From NCBI RefSeq assembly GCF_047948215.1, contig NC_134455.1:165770575-165834574 (forward strand): 64,000 bases of DNA, written 5' to 3'. Below the pieces are notes generated by a model. It worked only from the letters and a program-made list of their open reading frames with translations. It did not search any database and was not told where the DNA came from. Source of the stretch: Lycorma delicatula. Lineage: Eukaryota > Arthropoda > Insecta > Hemiptera > Fulgoridae. Made by a program: the position numbers and the translations under genes. Shown here in pieces: positions 48,030-59,178 of the stretch; position 1 is the first letter of the stretch, and the number at the start of each line of letters is the position of its first letter.

Positions 48030-48960
48030 TTTTTGCAAATTTCAGGAAAAATGTTCACTACCTAGTATTCGTATCAGCTATGAACGATCTGTCCAACACG
48101 ACTGAGTTATTAATGAAATTATTATCGATGCAGTTCAGAGTTGTCCAGATGTCACTACCTGACCTCTTTCAAAGCGAATCTGAGTTTTGCATTCAATGTT
48201 TTTGAAGGACATTTAACAAAATAAGTTACACCCAGAAAAATATCTACACCCACAAAAACGGTCCGCTCGCTTGGAGTTGTGCAACTGTTAGAATACAAAT
48301 CGACAACTCTGCAAATATTTTGTTTAGAGACGAGGCAAATTTCATTCGATATATCAACAACTTACGCAATGAGCATTCATGGACAGAAGTAACTACTCCT
48401 CATGAAACGGTGGAAGACAATTCTAAACACCGTCAATGTATGGTGCGGCCTACTTCACAATCAGCTGTTTGCACCGTTCACATTACCTGACCGCTTAAAT
48501 GCTGAGGTCTACTTGTACTTTCTTTCATTAGCAGCTGCATGTCGATGTTCCTCTTGCACTGAGACGCAAAGTATATTTTCAGCACGATGGCACCCTTCCT
48601 CACTTTTCTTGTGCAGTTTCCACTCAGAGAAATAATAATAATTATAATAATAATAATAATAATAATAATAATTAAATAATAATAATTATTTCTCTGAGAA
48701 ATGGATCGGTCGTGGATATCCAAATTCTTGGCCACCAAGATAGCCTATCACTTATAAATTTTGGCGTGTAGGGATGGATGAAAAATATTGTTTACAAAAC
48801 AAACACACACGTTCGTGAGGAATTAATTCTCCGCCTTATGGATGCAGCTGAGCAACGTTCGGACAAGCCTGAAGACCTAAAATGAGCAACAAAAGGAGTA
48901 CAGAAGCGTACTAACTCAAAATGTGTTGAAAATGGTGCGTTCATTTTTGAACATTTATTT
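48030..48960 (+). pseudogene. Mariner-type (DUF4817/DDE_3) transposase pseudogene in the long-TIR element
   Basis: Blocks in order: a SLPDLFQSESEFCI-like region (about 48165), ILFRDEANFIRY with the first catalytic Asp (about 48320-48355), VNVWCGLL (about 48435), a LPDRLNAEVYLYF block (about 48485), FQHDGTLPHFS with the second Asp (about 48578), then after a microsatellite insertion EKWIGRGYPNSWPPR (about 48700), and KNIVYKTNTHVREEL with LRLMDAAEQRSDKPED (about 48785-48870). The third Asp block is lost. Stops and frameshifts separate the pieces. The 77-codon ORF at 48402-48635 is one such piece. Confidence 0.8.
48623..48698. repeat. (TAA)n microsatellite flanked by an inverted repeat
   Basis: CTCAGAGAAAT (48623-48633) and ATTTCTCTGAG (48688-48698) are exact complements that flank about 50 bp of TAA units, some in inverted order. 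The tract interrupts the transposase pseudogene between two conserved blocks. Confidence 0.9.
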
Positions 48961-49400
48961 TAAATTAGCACTCTGGTCTAGTGTACTGTTTCCAAATAAG
49001 ATTCGAATTTTTCAAATCTTACTTTATTTTATTCAACTTATCTTAAACCATTTTGTTCAGAATTAAATTCTCTAGAAGTTATGTCTAAAAGTTATATGCG
49101 TTTATTACACAATGTTACTGGACACCAAACATAAAAACAAGGTTTTTTATCTTATTGGTTTTCACCCCAGAATTCTAAAACTACTGCAGATACGGTTCTA
49201 AGACTTATTTTATTAGACTTTTTAGGCCAAAAACCATAAGAAATCACTAATTCTTCTTCTTAATTAACGTCCTAAATATGTCAGTAAGACCTCAATTCAC
49301 CGGGGTAGCTGAAATCCGACCCAAATGTTTCACTAGCCGTAACTAGCAAACGAAGCGTTTTCATTTCACTTTTTTCATTTCCTTCACGAGTAGAATAGGT

Positions 49401-49849
49401 TATGAAAGTCGCAGGAAGACTTGATACGCCTGTAGATAGGCCTCTCAGTACGAATATTTTTAAAGAAGCGCTTGCACTAGCACATGCATCGATTAAATAG
49501 ATTTATTCATTGAATGTTGTAAAGGCAGTTATAAGGATGATATACAAATTATTGACATGAAATAACAAATCACATTTGTAACATTTATCTAAGACAAACA
49601 CACAAATACTGCAGTAGAAAACGTAAAAATGATTCATTAAAAGTAGAAGAAATGAAATATAAGTGAATTAATATAAAGGGGAAAATGATGGTTGTAAAAA
49701 AATGGTAGGCCGCACAAGAATACTTGATACGAATTTACCATTTAATGATAAAACTTAAAAATTAGATAAACAAATCATTAATCGTCACTGGAAAATCAAA
49801 GATTCAAAATTATAAAACGTTATCACACATTAATTGCTATAAGGCAGCT
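49401..49849. other. AT-rich sequence, no feature seen
   Basis: No coding, RNA or repeat feature was recognised. Confidence 0.5.
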
Positions 49850-50270
49850 GCTCCCTTGTAATACGTCCGTCAACACTCTCCTCTATTTCCAGAAAGTTTT
49901 GAGTTCCTGATAATGCCAATTACTTTTTAAGTATCCGTAATTTTTATTCCTTTCCGGCGGCCTCTCTTGTTTTGTATCTTTTGGCACAGTATAAAATCTA
50001 TCCTTCTTCTCCGATAATTGATGTTCCACCCGATAAACGTTCGTATTAAACAGTTTCGATTAAGGTTTTACACTCGCTCACTCATTATTACTTCTTCACT
50101 TTTCACTCTATTTAATCTTCTCCTTTTATCTTTTGTGCTCGCATTTTAAACTCCTTCAGTCTTTCTTTTTTCCGTTTGGTCTCAATTTTTAGTCTCTAAC
50201 TGTCCATGTTTCTCATCCTCGCAGAAGTACCATCCAAACACAACACTTCCTAGAGAAGTTTCTTTGAGAC
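49850..50270 (-). pseudogene. Probable LINE ORF2 C-terminal remnant
   Basis: The minus strand, read across frames, gives WMVLL-like, HGQLETKN (about 50205), RLKEFKMRAQKIKGED (about 50150), RTFIGWNINYRRRR (about 50040) and NKRGRRKGIKIT (about 49960), ending in SGNRGECDGRITREQLP (about 49870). This order resembles the tail of endonuclease-reverse-transcriptase ORFs (E.FEM...R / GKRGRGR). It is badly decayed, so the call rests on block order only. Confidence 0.4.
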
Positions 50271-52190
50271 TACCTTCATTTTATTACACAATATCTGTTT
50301 CTTTCTGTCAGTATTGATATTCTATTCTCAGCTATATGTATAATAAGGTAAATAAAAAAATAAAAAATAATCACACATATGAAGCAAACGTAGCCTAATC
50401 GGAATAAATGAGAATATATTTTCCTTGTATTTAACACGACTTTAAATAAAATTTTGTCCGGTGCATCTAGATGTATTAAATATATATAATTTAAATTAGG
50501 TGGAAATACTGAAATTGAAAATGTATAAGAATATAAAAAAAAGAATACGAACAATATTTTCTTGTATTTACTTAAAATAATACACGTGCTTTGTTTGAGT
50601 ATCTTCAATAGTAAAGACATAACAATGTTACTTCAATATTTATGATTGAACGCCGTATACATCAAAACGAACGCTGATGCATATGTAATGGATATTTCAC
50701 AAGACAACTCCGCCGCCCTGTTTTTTATGCTAAGCCTATGTTTAGTAACTGCTGTATAATTATTTCATCAGGTGAAAGCCGTTGTTAGGAGAAGCTCAAT
50801 ATACGATATGGTGATTGTGTGTGCGAGTGTTTTTCAAACGAATATATATTCATCTTATAACTCAAATTTTTCTATTATAAGATTCCCGCTTCACGTGACG
50901 TGAACGGCAATCACCTCATACTAACTTGTCACCCGTCATTAAATTAACGTTAAAAAAAATAAACTATCCGAACATTAAATTATTATAATAATTAATACTG
51001 TCGACATTTGTTAAATTATTATCATTTAATCACATAAAAGGCACCAAGTATCTGAAATAAAAGAGACTACTAAAAATACGAGGATATTAAATTAATAAAA
51101 ACTTGAAAGTGCACCCCGTAATGGTACTCTTATCATGTTTCCGGGTCATCATCCTTTTGCAAGCGATGATACGGGTTAATGATACGGCTACAATCTTTAT
51201 GAGAAAATGAATAAAAATTATATACGTTTATGGGGTTCAAGGGCAGACATTAATTCGTAATGACATTACGTGATAGTTTTTTACAGACAATTTTAAAGGG
51301 GAAATAAAAGATTACGATGGAATTTAAAAGAAATGTTTTTTTTCCTGCTCATCATCCGACACTTGCAAAAATCTTTTCCATTGTCATACGGTTTGATTTC
51401 AGTATTAAAATCACAAAATTTTGTGTAAAGATCGAAAGGAGTTGGGAGGACGATTTAGGTTCGACAAACTACATAAGTAAATTCTACTACATACACACAC
51501 ATGACTGTATAAAATAATACTATGCCTACATTTAACTATACTTTGTGAATTTATTATATTTATTTATTAATCTGTTTATTTGTTTCACAGACTTTCGTAT
51601 GGATGTGGCATACATATGTAAAACAATAAAAAAGCAGAGGAACTAATCAGATCTGCTTCATCTGATAGTAATAATATCCATTAAATACACTGTGTTGAAT
51701 AAAATAAAAACGTTACTTTCTGGCATATCATGGGGTTTTCAACAGGCTGCTATGTTAACATGGAACAGCCAACCAACTGGAAACCCCATCACTCCTTACC
51801 TTATCCAATATTAGTGAATCTGCTACGGTATGGTATGGTTACTTGACAAAGGCGCATAATGTAATTATTTGATAACTGCATTTTGAAAAATTGATTTGTT
51901 CAATAAATTTAAAGGGTATTTTGGAAATGGCGATCAGAAAAAAGAGTAATCGCATAAGTTAAAATAAAGAAAATGATGTCAACACTAAACAAAACTTGTA
52001 ATACGAAACAATAAACAATCATCGTTAGGTAATTTATTACAGAATCGTTAATGAACAAGAAAGGTGCGAAGCGTGTGTGGTTAGATATGACAAACATAGA
52101 GGGGAACGAACGGTCGCACATCGGCTGAATCACGCGTAGTGAAAGACAATACCTAATCGAGTAGCTAATTAGTACAATAAATTAATAATT
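50271..52190. other. AT-rich sequence, no gene recognised
   Basis: Contains a nested hairpin at 51730-51789. Other open frames (50276-50620 minus, 51317-51517 plus) carry no known motif. Confidence 0.45.
51730..51789. repeat. Nested inverted repeat of 60 bp
   Basis: The outer arms ATGGGGTTTTC and GAAACCCCAT, a middle pair GGCTG / CAGCC and a central palindrome ATGTTAACAT lie concentrically. The whole could fold into a long interrupted hairpin. Possibly a small fold-back element. Confidence 0.75.
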
Positions 52191-52194
52191 ACAG

Positions 52195-52425
52195 CACTCC
52201 TGTCGTGAACAAAGTGAGGACCATTGCGCCAGCGCGCGCACCGAATTGCGCGACAGCTTAAGATTGCGCAAACAGAATAACGGCCGGCACATTCCTTACT
52301 CAGGTAACAGCGGTGGCAGCAGCAGTACAGAGTATACAGACTGAATACAGCGCAGGAGCTGCAGCGGCTTCAGCATACGATATATTTAATACTAGAACGT
52401 GCGTAGCCATCGGGCAAATATTAAG
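52195..52425. promoter_or_regulatory. CpG-rich patch, possible promoter or exon
   Basis: Here CpG is frequent (GCGCCAGCGCGCGCACCGAA, ATTGCGCGACAGC, CGGCCGGC) and GC content is well above the flanks. A GGCAGCAGCAGTACAG stretch follows. No transposon ends, TIRs or open frames with known motifs were found, unlike the CpG-rich element at 31.5-32.2 kb. A CAG|GTAACA donor-like site lies at 52301. A promoter or 5' exon is possible; so is an unrecognised repeat. Confidence 0.3.
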
Positions 52426-54439
52426 ACCCATTGCATTGTTAATTTATATTAATGTCTTAGAATTACGCTAAAAACTATTCACGTACTTCAAATTCTTTTC
52501 TGCTTCGTTAAATTCGATTAATCATTCGATCGATTTTTATTACGAAACAATATCTTTATTACATAAAAGTATTATTACATTTTAATCATCGACACGTGCA
52601 ATTATTTACATAAATCGTAACTTTAATAATTCAAACGAGCAAAAGAAAACAAAGCCGATAATAATTAACGTAATGCAGATGTAATAATGCGTAATAATTT
52701 AATAAAAAATATAACAGAAAGGTGTCAGTGTGGACAGAATATTAATGGAAAAAATATACACGTATAAGAAAAGGAGATAAATTTAATTATAATATTACAG
52801 TAAAAATAATGGAGTAATATCTTACAGGTCTTTAACAAATCCTGATACTGGCAACCCCATACCACAGATATTAATTTTTCATGAATTGTTGTTGTACAAC
52901 ATAAAAGCCACAAAATCATATAATTATATAATAAAAACTAATATTAAAAAACCGCAATTTAAAATTATTAAAAAAATAATAAAATTAACACATTTATGAT
53001 ACTTAAGTGAAAGCGTGGTGACTGTTACAAAATTAATTAAGAATAAATTTAAATATTTTAACACCCAAAAATCTTAAGAAAAAACAGTAATATTATTTTC
53101 CAATAGGTTACAACAAAAAAAGAAAACTGTTGTACTTGAATACATTTTTCAAACTTTTAGTTTAAGTAGTCAGCCCAAGGTTTCCTATGAACAGGCACAC
53201 ACATGAATCTGTCGTTATAAGGTTTAAATGGAATCCAATAAAGGATCTTATTAAAACAGAAATAACTATCACGCAATCTTTAAATAACCCTTTATTACAT
53301 TAATGTATCTTTATATATCACAGTAATAAAATACTTGTAAGAAAGAATACAACAATAAACAATGCAGCCCATGTCACGTTATTGTTAAATTATGTATACA
53401 TGTTATCATGATTTAATTATGACGATTTTACGTAGGGGGGAAGAATTATTGTGTTTTTATATACTACTACATGAATTTCATTGGATACTAAACAGAGCCA
53501 ATTTTTAAGCATGTCAGTAAATTATTCATTCAGTCGTCTACATAAATTAATGAATCAATACACTTAATTAATCATCGTTCTTTAAATAAATATTAGTAAC
53601 TCGTTACACCTGTACTAAATAAATGAAATATTTAAATTAATTTAAGTACAATAAATATTAAACATTAGATATGATGTAATGTAACATCATTCACTTGTTG
53701 GATTAGGATTTAAAAAACCAACATTAAACTACTTTGTTAATTTATCAAATACAAAATACTTTTGTATATAAAGTGTATATACACTTTTCATTAAACGAAA
53801 GCGTGGAGACTTGTTTAGTTACAAATAAATGTAAATTTCAATTTCCAAAAATCTTAAGAAAAATCAACACAGTATTTTCCAACTGGCAAATGTAAAAGGA
53901 TAATTATAGTTTTCAAAAAATACAGAAGAAAAACTAAAAAAAAATCACAAATCAAATTATTCCACCTTATAACAAGATTCACGCTTCATTTTGTGATATG
54001 CCTAGTTACCATTAACACAACTCGCACATAAAACCAGTCGAATGTGGATACTTAGCCTGAGTGGAGGTTTATTTCTAGCTCTGCGTTTTATGGGTTTTTG
54101 GTTTGGTTTTTTGCGGCTTTTTTATTGGGTAAATAGTTAATCATTTACGTAAGGATAACAGACAGTTGTGTTAAATTTTGTGAATTTTGGTGACCGGACT
54201 ATGCTGTAATTACGATTTTTCTGTTGCAACTTTTTTTCTCCATAAGAGCCAATGCTAAATTGCCGTGGAGGTTAGTGAAAATAAGTTAAGTCAATAGACA
54301 AGTAACCACAAGTTTGTGACGTCACGGCTGTTGGAGTAAACAACAACTTAGAAAAAAATTCTACTAATATAACTTATTTTGTCAAGTGTTTGAGGCACTT
54401 ATAAAGGGGATTTTCCTTTCCTAATAACTCTTTCCCTGA
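52426..54439. other. AT-rich sequence, no gene recognised
   Basis: Nothing coding was seen. A CRE-like TGACGTCA lies at 54317-54324 upstream of the R1-type element; its relevance is unknown. Confidence 0.45.
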
Positions 54440-54756
54440 CCAATATTTCCCAAAATCCTCTCAGATCTATCCGATCCGGGAACAATACCTTCCACAGACC
54501 CTCATCCCCCCAATTATTTGGGGGGCGCACTTTTGGTTGGATACATATTCGACCCCCTCCGTCACGCCAATTTTTTTGATGACAGATTAGAAATCATACA
54601 TTTTCCGACTCACCCCCCGTCCCCCTTAGCCAAACCCCACCACTAACCCCGGAGGGGTATCTACGGACTTGGAATTGAGCCAAGAGTTCAATAAAAATAC
54701 TAGTGAGTTTTTAATTCCGAGCCGGTTCCTCCGAGGAAGAAGAGACCACACCTATA

Positions 54757-55610
54757 TTGTGGGATCTCACTTATAGGCAGGGCCATGCCCTTATAACATT
54801 TAGCCAAAACCTGGGCAAGTCTATGGCGACTCATCAAAAGCTCCACGAGCTTCTGACCAGAAAAGAGAAGGAGCTTCCGAAGATTGTCCTGTCCAGATTG
54901 GGGACTCAGGTTCGGGCTCGCTCAAGATCGACTTCAACCAGGAGGGGCACACCACCGGTAACTGATAGTAAGAATATCGTTATTAAGGCCGAGGGAAAGA
55001 TTTACGCCGACCTGTTGAGGACAATGAAAAACAAAGTCACCCAGGAAGAGGTAGGCGAGGTCCTTTCTCTCCGGAAAGGCTGAAATAAAGAATTAGAGGT
55101 GAGATAAAAGGGGCGCAGAAGGCAGGAGAACTCACCACTCTTCTGAGAAATTGGGCAGCAGGACTTCAGGTGAACCTACGTTCTAGGAGTGACAGAAGGA
55201 CTGTGGTCCATATTAAGGACCTCGACGTAGACACGACCGAAAAGGAGGTGAGAGAAGCGGTCTACAGAATTGTCGGTGTGGGAGAGACATTCCAGGTCAC
55301 CTATCTCAGGAAAGCTTACGGTGACACTAAAACCGCCACCGTCATCACGACACATAGAGGCGCTACAAAGCTGGTGGCATCAAGACTACGAGTTGGCTGG
55401 GTCCATTGTAGGATCTATATTCGCGTAGAAGGAGAGGCGCTGCTACCGTTGTTGGAGCACCGGACACTGTAGTAGAGACTGTAAGGGCCCGGACAGAACC
55501 AATCTGTTATAACTGCGGTGGCGCTGGACACCGTATCCGGGAATGCAGAGAGGCATCCAAATGTCTGGATAGCCGTAGCCTAAACCACTGGGAACGGAGG
55601 CACTGAATGC
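54757..55610 (+). pseudogene. R1-group ORF1 (gag-like, CCHC) pseudogene
   Basis: ORF1 proteins bind the element RNA. The first open piece (54757-55083) includes YADLLRTMKNKVTQEEVGEV and ends in a stop. The second (55170-55472) contains RRTVVHIKDLDVDTTEKEV and VHCRIYIRVEG. After a frameshift near 55430, two zinc knuckles of form CX2CX4HX4C follow: CYRCWSTGHCSRDC from 55441 and, after another one-base shift, CYNCGGAGHRIREC from 55505. A third, degenerate knuckle starts KCLDS. At least three frame changes show it is dead. Order and spacing fit R1-group gag. Confidence 0.85.
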
Positions 55611-55684
55611 CGAATGAAACGCGATGCCTAGAGTCTTTTTAATCAATAACATCGAAGCCTACTCTCCCATGACTTGTGGAGGAG

Positions 55685-56990
55685 ACAGCTAACATTGGAG
55701 AGTACAACATTGTTGCCACTGAGCCTAACGTATACTCTGCGGCTGGGTCTCGATGGATGTCAGATACCGCTGGGGATGTGGCAATCAAGAAAATTACTGG
55801 AAACTGAGACTATAGTTTATGTTTGAGGACTGAAGGAGTCGTTTCGATAGAACTCTGTAACTTTATATTGTTTGGGGTCTATATAAGCCCGAGTGTGACG
55901 CTCGCGGAGTACGAGGCCAGACTGCTCGGACTGCAGATGGTCATGAACGCCCCAAAGAGGACAATTGTTGTGGGTGACTTCAATTGCCGTACCGTAGCGG
56001 TTGGGGCTGGATCCTCGAACAACAGAGGGCTAGCGCTAAGAACTACTAGGAACTATTGGGCTTGCGTGCATTAATGATGGATCGGTCAATTTTTACGTCC
56101 GCGGCCATTCCATCGTGGATCTGGTATTGATCGACGGTAGATTTCCACCAGACATGGTGAGCATGTAGGTTTTTCAGGTCGAGACTGCAAGCGATCATTT
56201 GGCTGTTTCTGTTGAAATCCTTGATACTGAGACTCTTATTAGAAATCAACATCTATTCTTTAGACTTTCGGAACGTCAGGTAGAGACCAATGTTCGCAAA
56301 GTTGCTGCAAAAATGACGGACGGCAGACCGGTCACCCCAGATACATTACAACAGATCATATGATTACTGAGCTGGCCCGGCTCCCCGAAAGAGCTAACAG
56401 ACATCACCTTGTCAATTGGTGATCCTCCGATATTGTGGATCAACGCAGGGTTCTGCAATCCATGAAGAGGCGCATGACAACGAGAACATACGGAGGTGAT
56501 TGAGACCTGAACACGGCGATTACACAATACCGAGCAGCAAAAAAACAGTTAAACTTCATGATTAAGCATGCAAAAAGGCAGAAGTGGAGGGAGCTATGCA
56601 GTAAAGTGGATGCTGACCCCAGGGGACGGACGTACCAGGTAGTCATGAAGAGACTGGGAAGACGGTTGCCCGTCCTTAATAAGATAGAAGCTACACGACT
56701 AATGGAAGCGCTTTTCCCGCGGGTTGATACGGGCATCATGGAGCACGTACCTGGTGAACGCGGCAGGTTCACCCAGGACGAAGTGACGACTGCGGTTAAA
56801 AGACTAAAAAATAAAAAAGAGTCCAGGACCCGATGGTGTGCCAGCTGCAGTCATAAAGGGTCTGATGTCCGTCATACCGTGGGAGATGACAGATATTGCG
56901 AGTTATGGGGTCCAGCATTGCTTTTTTCCTGCTTGCTGGAAAATGTCAAGAACTGTTTTCTTGATTAAGACAGTTCCTGCGCCGTCTGTT
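55685..56990 (+). pseudogene. R1-group ORF2 pseudogene (endonuclease and partial RT)
   Basis: ORF2 normally supplies an APE-type endonuclease and a reverse transcriptase. Visible endonuclease blocks are AEPNVYSAAGSRWMS-like (about 55710), FGVYISPSVTLAEYEARL (about 55870), VVGDFNCRTVAVGAGSSNN (about 55970), NDGSVNFYVRG (about 56075) and a SDHLAVSVEI block (about 56193). The RT entry region has KRQKWRELCSKVDADPRGRT (about 56575), KRLGRRLP, a MEALFPRV block, and in another frame SPGPDGVPAAVIKGLM (about 56823) with FPACWKMSRTVFLIK (about 56925). The frame then runs into unrelated 3' sequence at about 56990. The RT active-site motif is absent. Confidence 0.8.
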
Positions 56991-57200
56991 TGACGCTGGC
57001 AAAAGTAAAGACCGAGACCCGGTCTCCGGCGGGGGGACGGGGAACGGCATAGCCGGGCCTGATTTCTTCCGTCGGAGATTAGAGGCAGGAAATTAAAAGA
57101 TCTGGAAAGGAAACGTCCCCGAGCCGAGTATACTGAATTGAATGTCCGGCTCGGGGATGTAGGGAAGAAAAGAAACACAAAACCACACCTTTCACACGAT
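56991..57200 (+). other. 3' region of R1-type element with stem-loop
   Basis: GC-rich DNA without ORF. CCCCGAGCCG (57117-57126) pairs with CGGCTCGGGG (57147-57156) around GTATACTGAATTGAATGTC. The same arrangement, with core GTATACTTAAATGGATATC, occurs at 8890-8945. It may be a structure recognised by the element's enzyme, as 3' UTR structures are in other non-LTR elements. Confidence 0.65.
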
Positions 57201-58284
57201 AATAAAATCAATTAAAATTAACAATACTATAGATCGAACTTAACTTGGATCCTGCAACGTGATAGAACAAGTGTAGTTAAAAATACAGTAAATACGATTC
57301 CTAATTCTTGCAGTTTTATTTGTAAACAATCGTTTTTGGGAATATGCAGACGCGTATAAACATAAGATAAACATATGATTAAGAAATAAATAAATGTACT
57401 ATATATAAATTAAAATATATACGTCCTACTAACATTCTAAATCGACGTAAAATAAAAGTCAGTCCCGTTTCCCGATGTTGTCCAACGGAATTTCAAGTCG
57501 TTCGGCTGAAATGTCGGTTTTATGCAATTAGAAACTTACCTTAACGTAGTGCATAAAAGAAATAATTTATTCCAACGCACTTATAAACCGTTCGATACAA
57601 TTCCCTTGAACGAAAACAGCAAAAGATGGCAAACATAAAACAGGCCCTTCCAGTACAATTACAGATTATTTACCGTTTTACATACATATACATACATATA
57701 TGTATGTATGTTTAAACAATAATGTTAAAATAATTTTAAAAAATCTGAGTACTGAATCAGATTAATTACGAGTAAAACACTTACGCGACTGATAATACTT
57801 AACAGCTATAAGCAGATTCTTCAAGTCAAGCTGATATAAAAAGATATTGTGACAGAATAAAAGAATTGAACAATTGAATTATGCAACGAAATGAGACTTA
57901 ATACGTTAACAGCGAAATTTAATTGTGAATTGTTTACATTAAACCATCATTTAAAAAAAAATTAAGGGTCATAAATGCACGTTTCTTAACGTACACAATG
58001 TTTGCTTAACTAATATGGTCACTTCTCGGGGTCAAAAGTCGAGGGCACGTAGAACCGAGTTACATATAATCTCTTCGTCTACATAGTCTTCAATCTATCA
58101 TGAAATCTAATAAACTATACATTTCGTCTTGATGATTCTGAGATCTAACAAGTTGGAAGTACAATTACTACACAAAAGTAGGGACGCATATGTAAACAAC
58201 TCACGACACAATAAAGCCGCACGAAAACTGGATATTTTTCAGAGTATCAACAAACACGGACCGATTAGTTAATTTAAAGAAATA
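57201..58284. other. AT-rich sequence, no gene recognised
   Basis: Contains a CATA/TGTA simple-sequence palindrome (57691-57706). Nothing else was seen. Confidence 0.5.
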
Positions 58285-59178
58285 TAAGGCGTCCTAAAAT
58301 GAGCTGAGATTTTATTTTTTAATAAAATGCATTTTTTATTTGATAACTGATAATATTTTTGCTTTTTTTGGAAGATAGTAGTGTCGTGGAGGTTACGTGT
58401 GATACAAAACATCTGCAAAATGAGCGCCCCGGCCTTGACTGCACACGTTCACTCTATTGAAAACTTTTTTCAAAACATGTTGACATAATTCTGGGAAATG
58501 CCGGCAATGTAGTGTCAAATTTCTTCTTTGAGGTCCTCAATTGTCTGTAGTTTATTGATGTACACTTTTTCCTTAGATAACTCCAAATAAAAAAGTCCAA
58601 CGGCGTCAAGTCACATGATCTTAGCGGCCAATTCACATCACCTCGCTGCGAGATAATACGACCATTAAATTTTTCTTTTAGTAACTGCACGGTTTCATTG
58701 GCAGTATGGCATGTTGCACCGTCTGGTTGAAACCACATGTCTTCCACAACTACATCATTAATTTTAGGCCATAAAAAATTTGAAATCATCTAATGATATC
58801 GAACTCCATTAACGGTAACGGCATCTCAATTTTAATTTTCGAAGAAGTAAGTTCCAATAAATCTCCCAGCCCAAAATCCATACCCAACCATTATCCATCG
58901 AGTAAACATAAGAAAATTTTCAATCTTTTTTGGATTTTGTGATCCTCAATAGACAGTTTTGTTTACTTACAAAGCCGGTAAGAAGAAAATGTGTCTCAAC
59001 GCTAAATTATTTTTTCAAAAACTCATTATTGTTATTTTTACAATTTCTACGCGTCGTTCAAATATGTATTTTTCCGTAACTTAACTGATAACAGCATATA
59101 AAAATCTCTACTCTGGTTTTACCGCGAAAAAAAATTGCGGAAAATTAAAAATATTATTTCATTTTGGGACAACCTTTA
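58285..59178 (-). mobile_element. Mariner-like transposon with short TIRs
   Basis: The left end TAAGGCGTCCTAAAATGAG (58285-58303) and the reverse complement of the right end (59160-59178, AAAGGTTGTCCCAAAATGA) form imperfect TIRs. A minus-strand transposase tail lies between. At under 0.9 kb it is internally deleted. Confidence 0.75.
58440..58900 (-). pseudogene. Mariner-type (DDE_3) transposase pseudogene
   Basis: From about 58900 down, the minus strand gives a FWAGRFIGTYFFEN block, NGVRYH, then an open piece of 111 codons (58454-58789): ISNFLWPKINDVVVEDMWFQ, QPDGATCHTANETVQLLKEK, RGDVNWPLRSCDLTPLDFF and a YLRKKCTS block. The second and third catalytic Asp (in QPDG and PLDFF) are kept with 41 residues between them, unlike the 38 in copy B at 41.6 kb. 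The first Asp region and the N-terminal HTH are missing, and stops lie upstream of the 111-codon piece. Confidence 0.85.

Larger units (their letters stand above)
47638..49400. mobile_element. Transposon with TIRs of about 375 bp around a mariner-type transposase
   Basis: The left arm (47638-48016) and right arm (49026-49400) are diverged but continuous reverse complements. Both begin ACCTATTCTACTCGTGAA and share blocks such as TAGCTACCCCGGTGAA, AATAAGTCT.AGAACC and AATTTAATTCT.AACAAAA. The transposase pseudogene lies between them, so this is an autonomous-type element of about 1.76 kb. Arms this long are unlike the roughly 30-bp TIRs of typical mariners. Confidence 0.85.
54440..57200 (+). 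mobile_element. R1/Jockey-group non-LTR retrotransposon, internally deleted
   Basis: A GC-richer block of 2.7 kb carrying a gag-like ORF1, an endonuclease and the first part of a reverse transcriptase, all broken, then an abrupt join at about 56990 to a 3' region with a stem-loop at 57117-57156. A full element of this type would be about 5-6 kb, so most of the RT is missing. The left boundary is estimated from composition. No target-site duplication was found. Confidence 0.8.

Noticed and set aside
54317..54324. TGACGTCA as a functional CRE
   Set aside because: A single 8-bp palindrome without nearby gene evidence is weak support; mentioned only in passing.
54506..54525. C6/G6 hairpin as a terminator-like structure
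   Set aside because: The sequence is eukaryotic and the stem lies in the GC-rich 5' part of the R1-type element; no terminator role is expected.
55443..57211. Minus-strand ORFs of 68-110 codons at 55.4-57.2 kb
   Set aside because: They are antisense shadows of the R1-type gag, endonuclease and RT pseudogenes.
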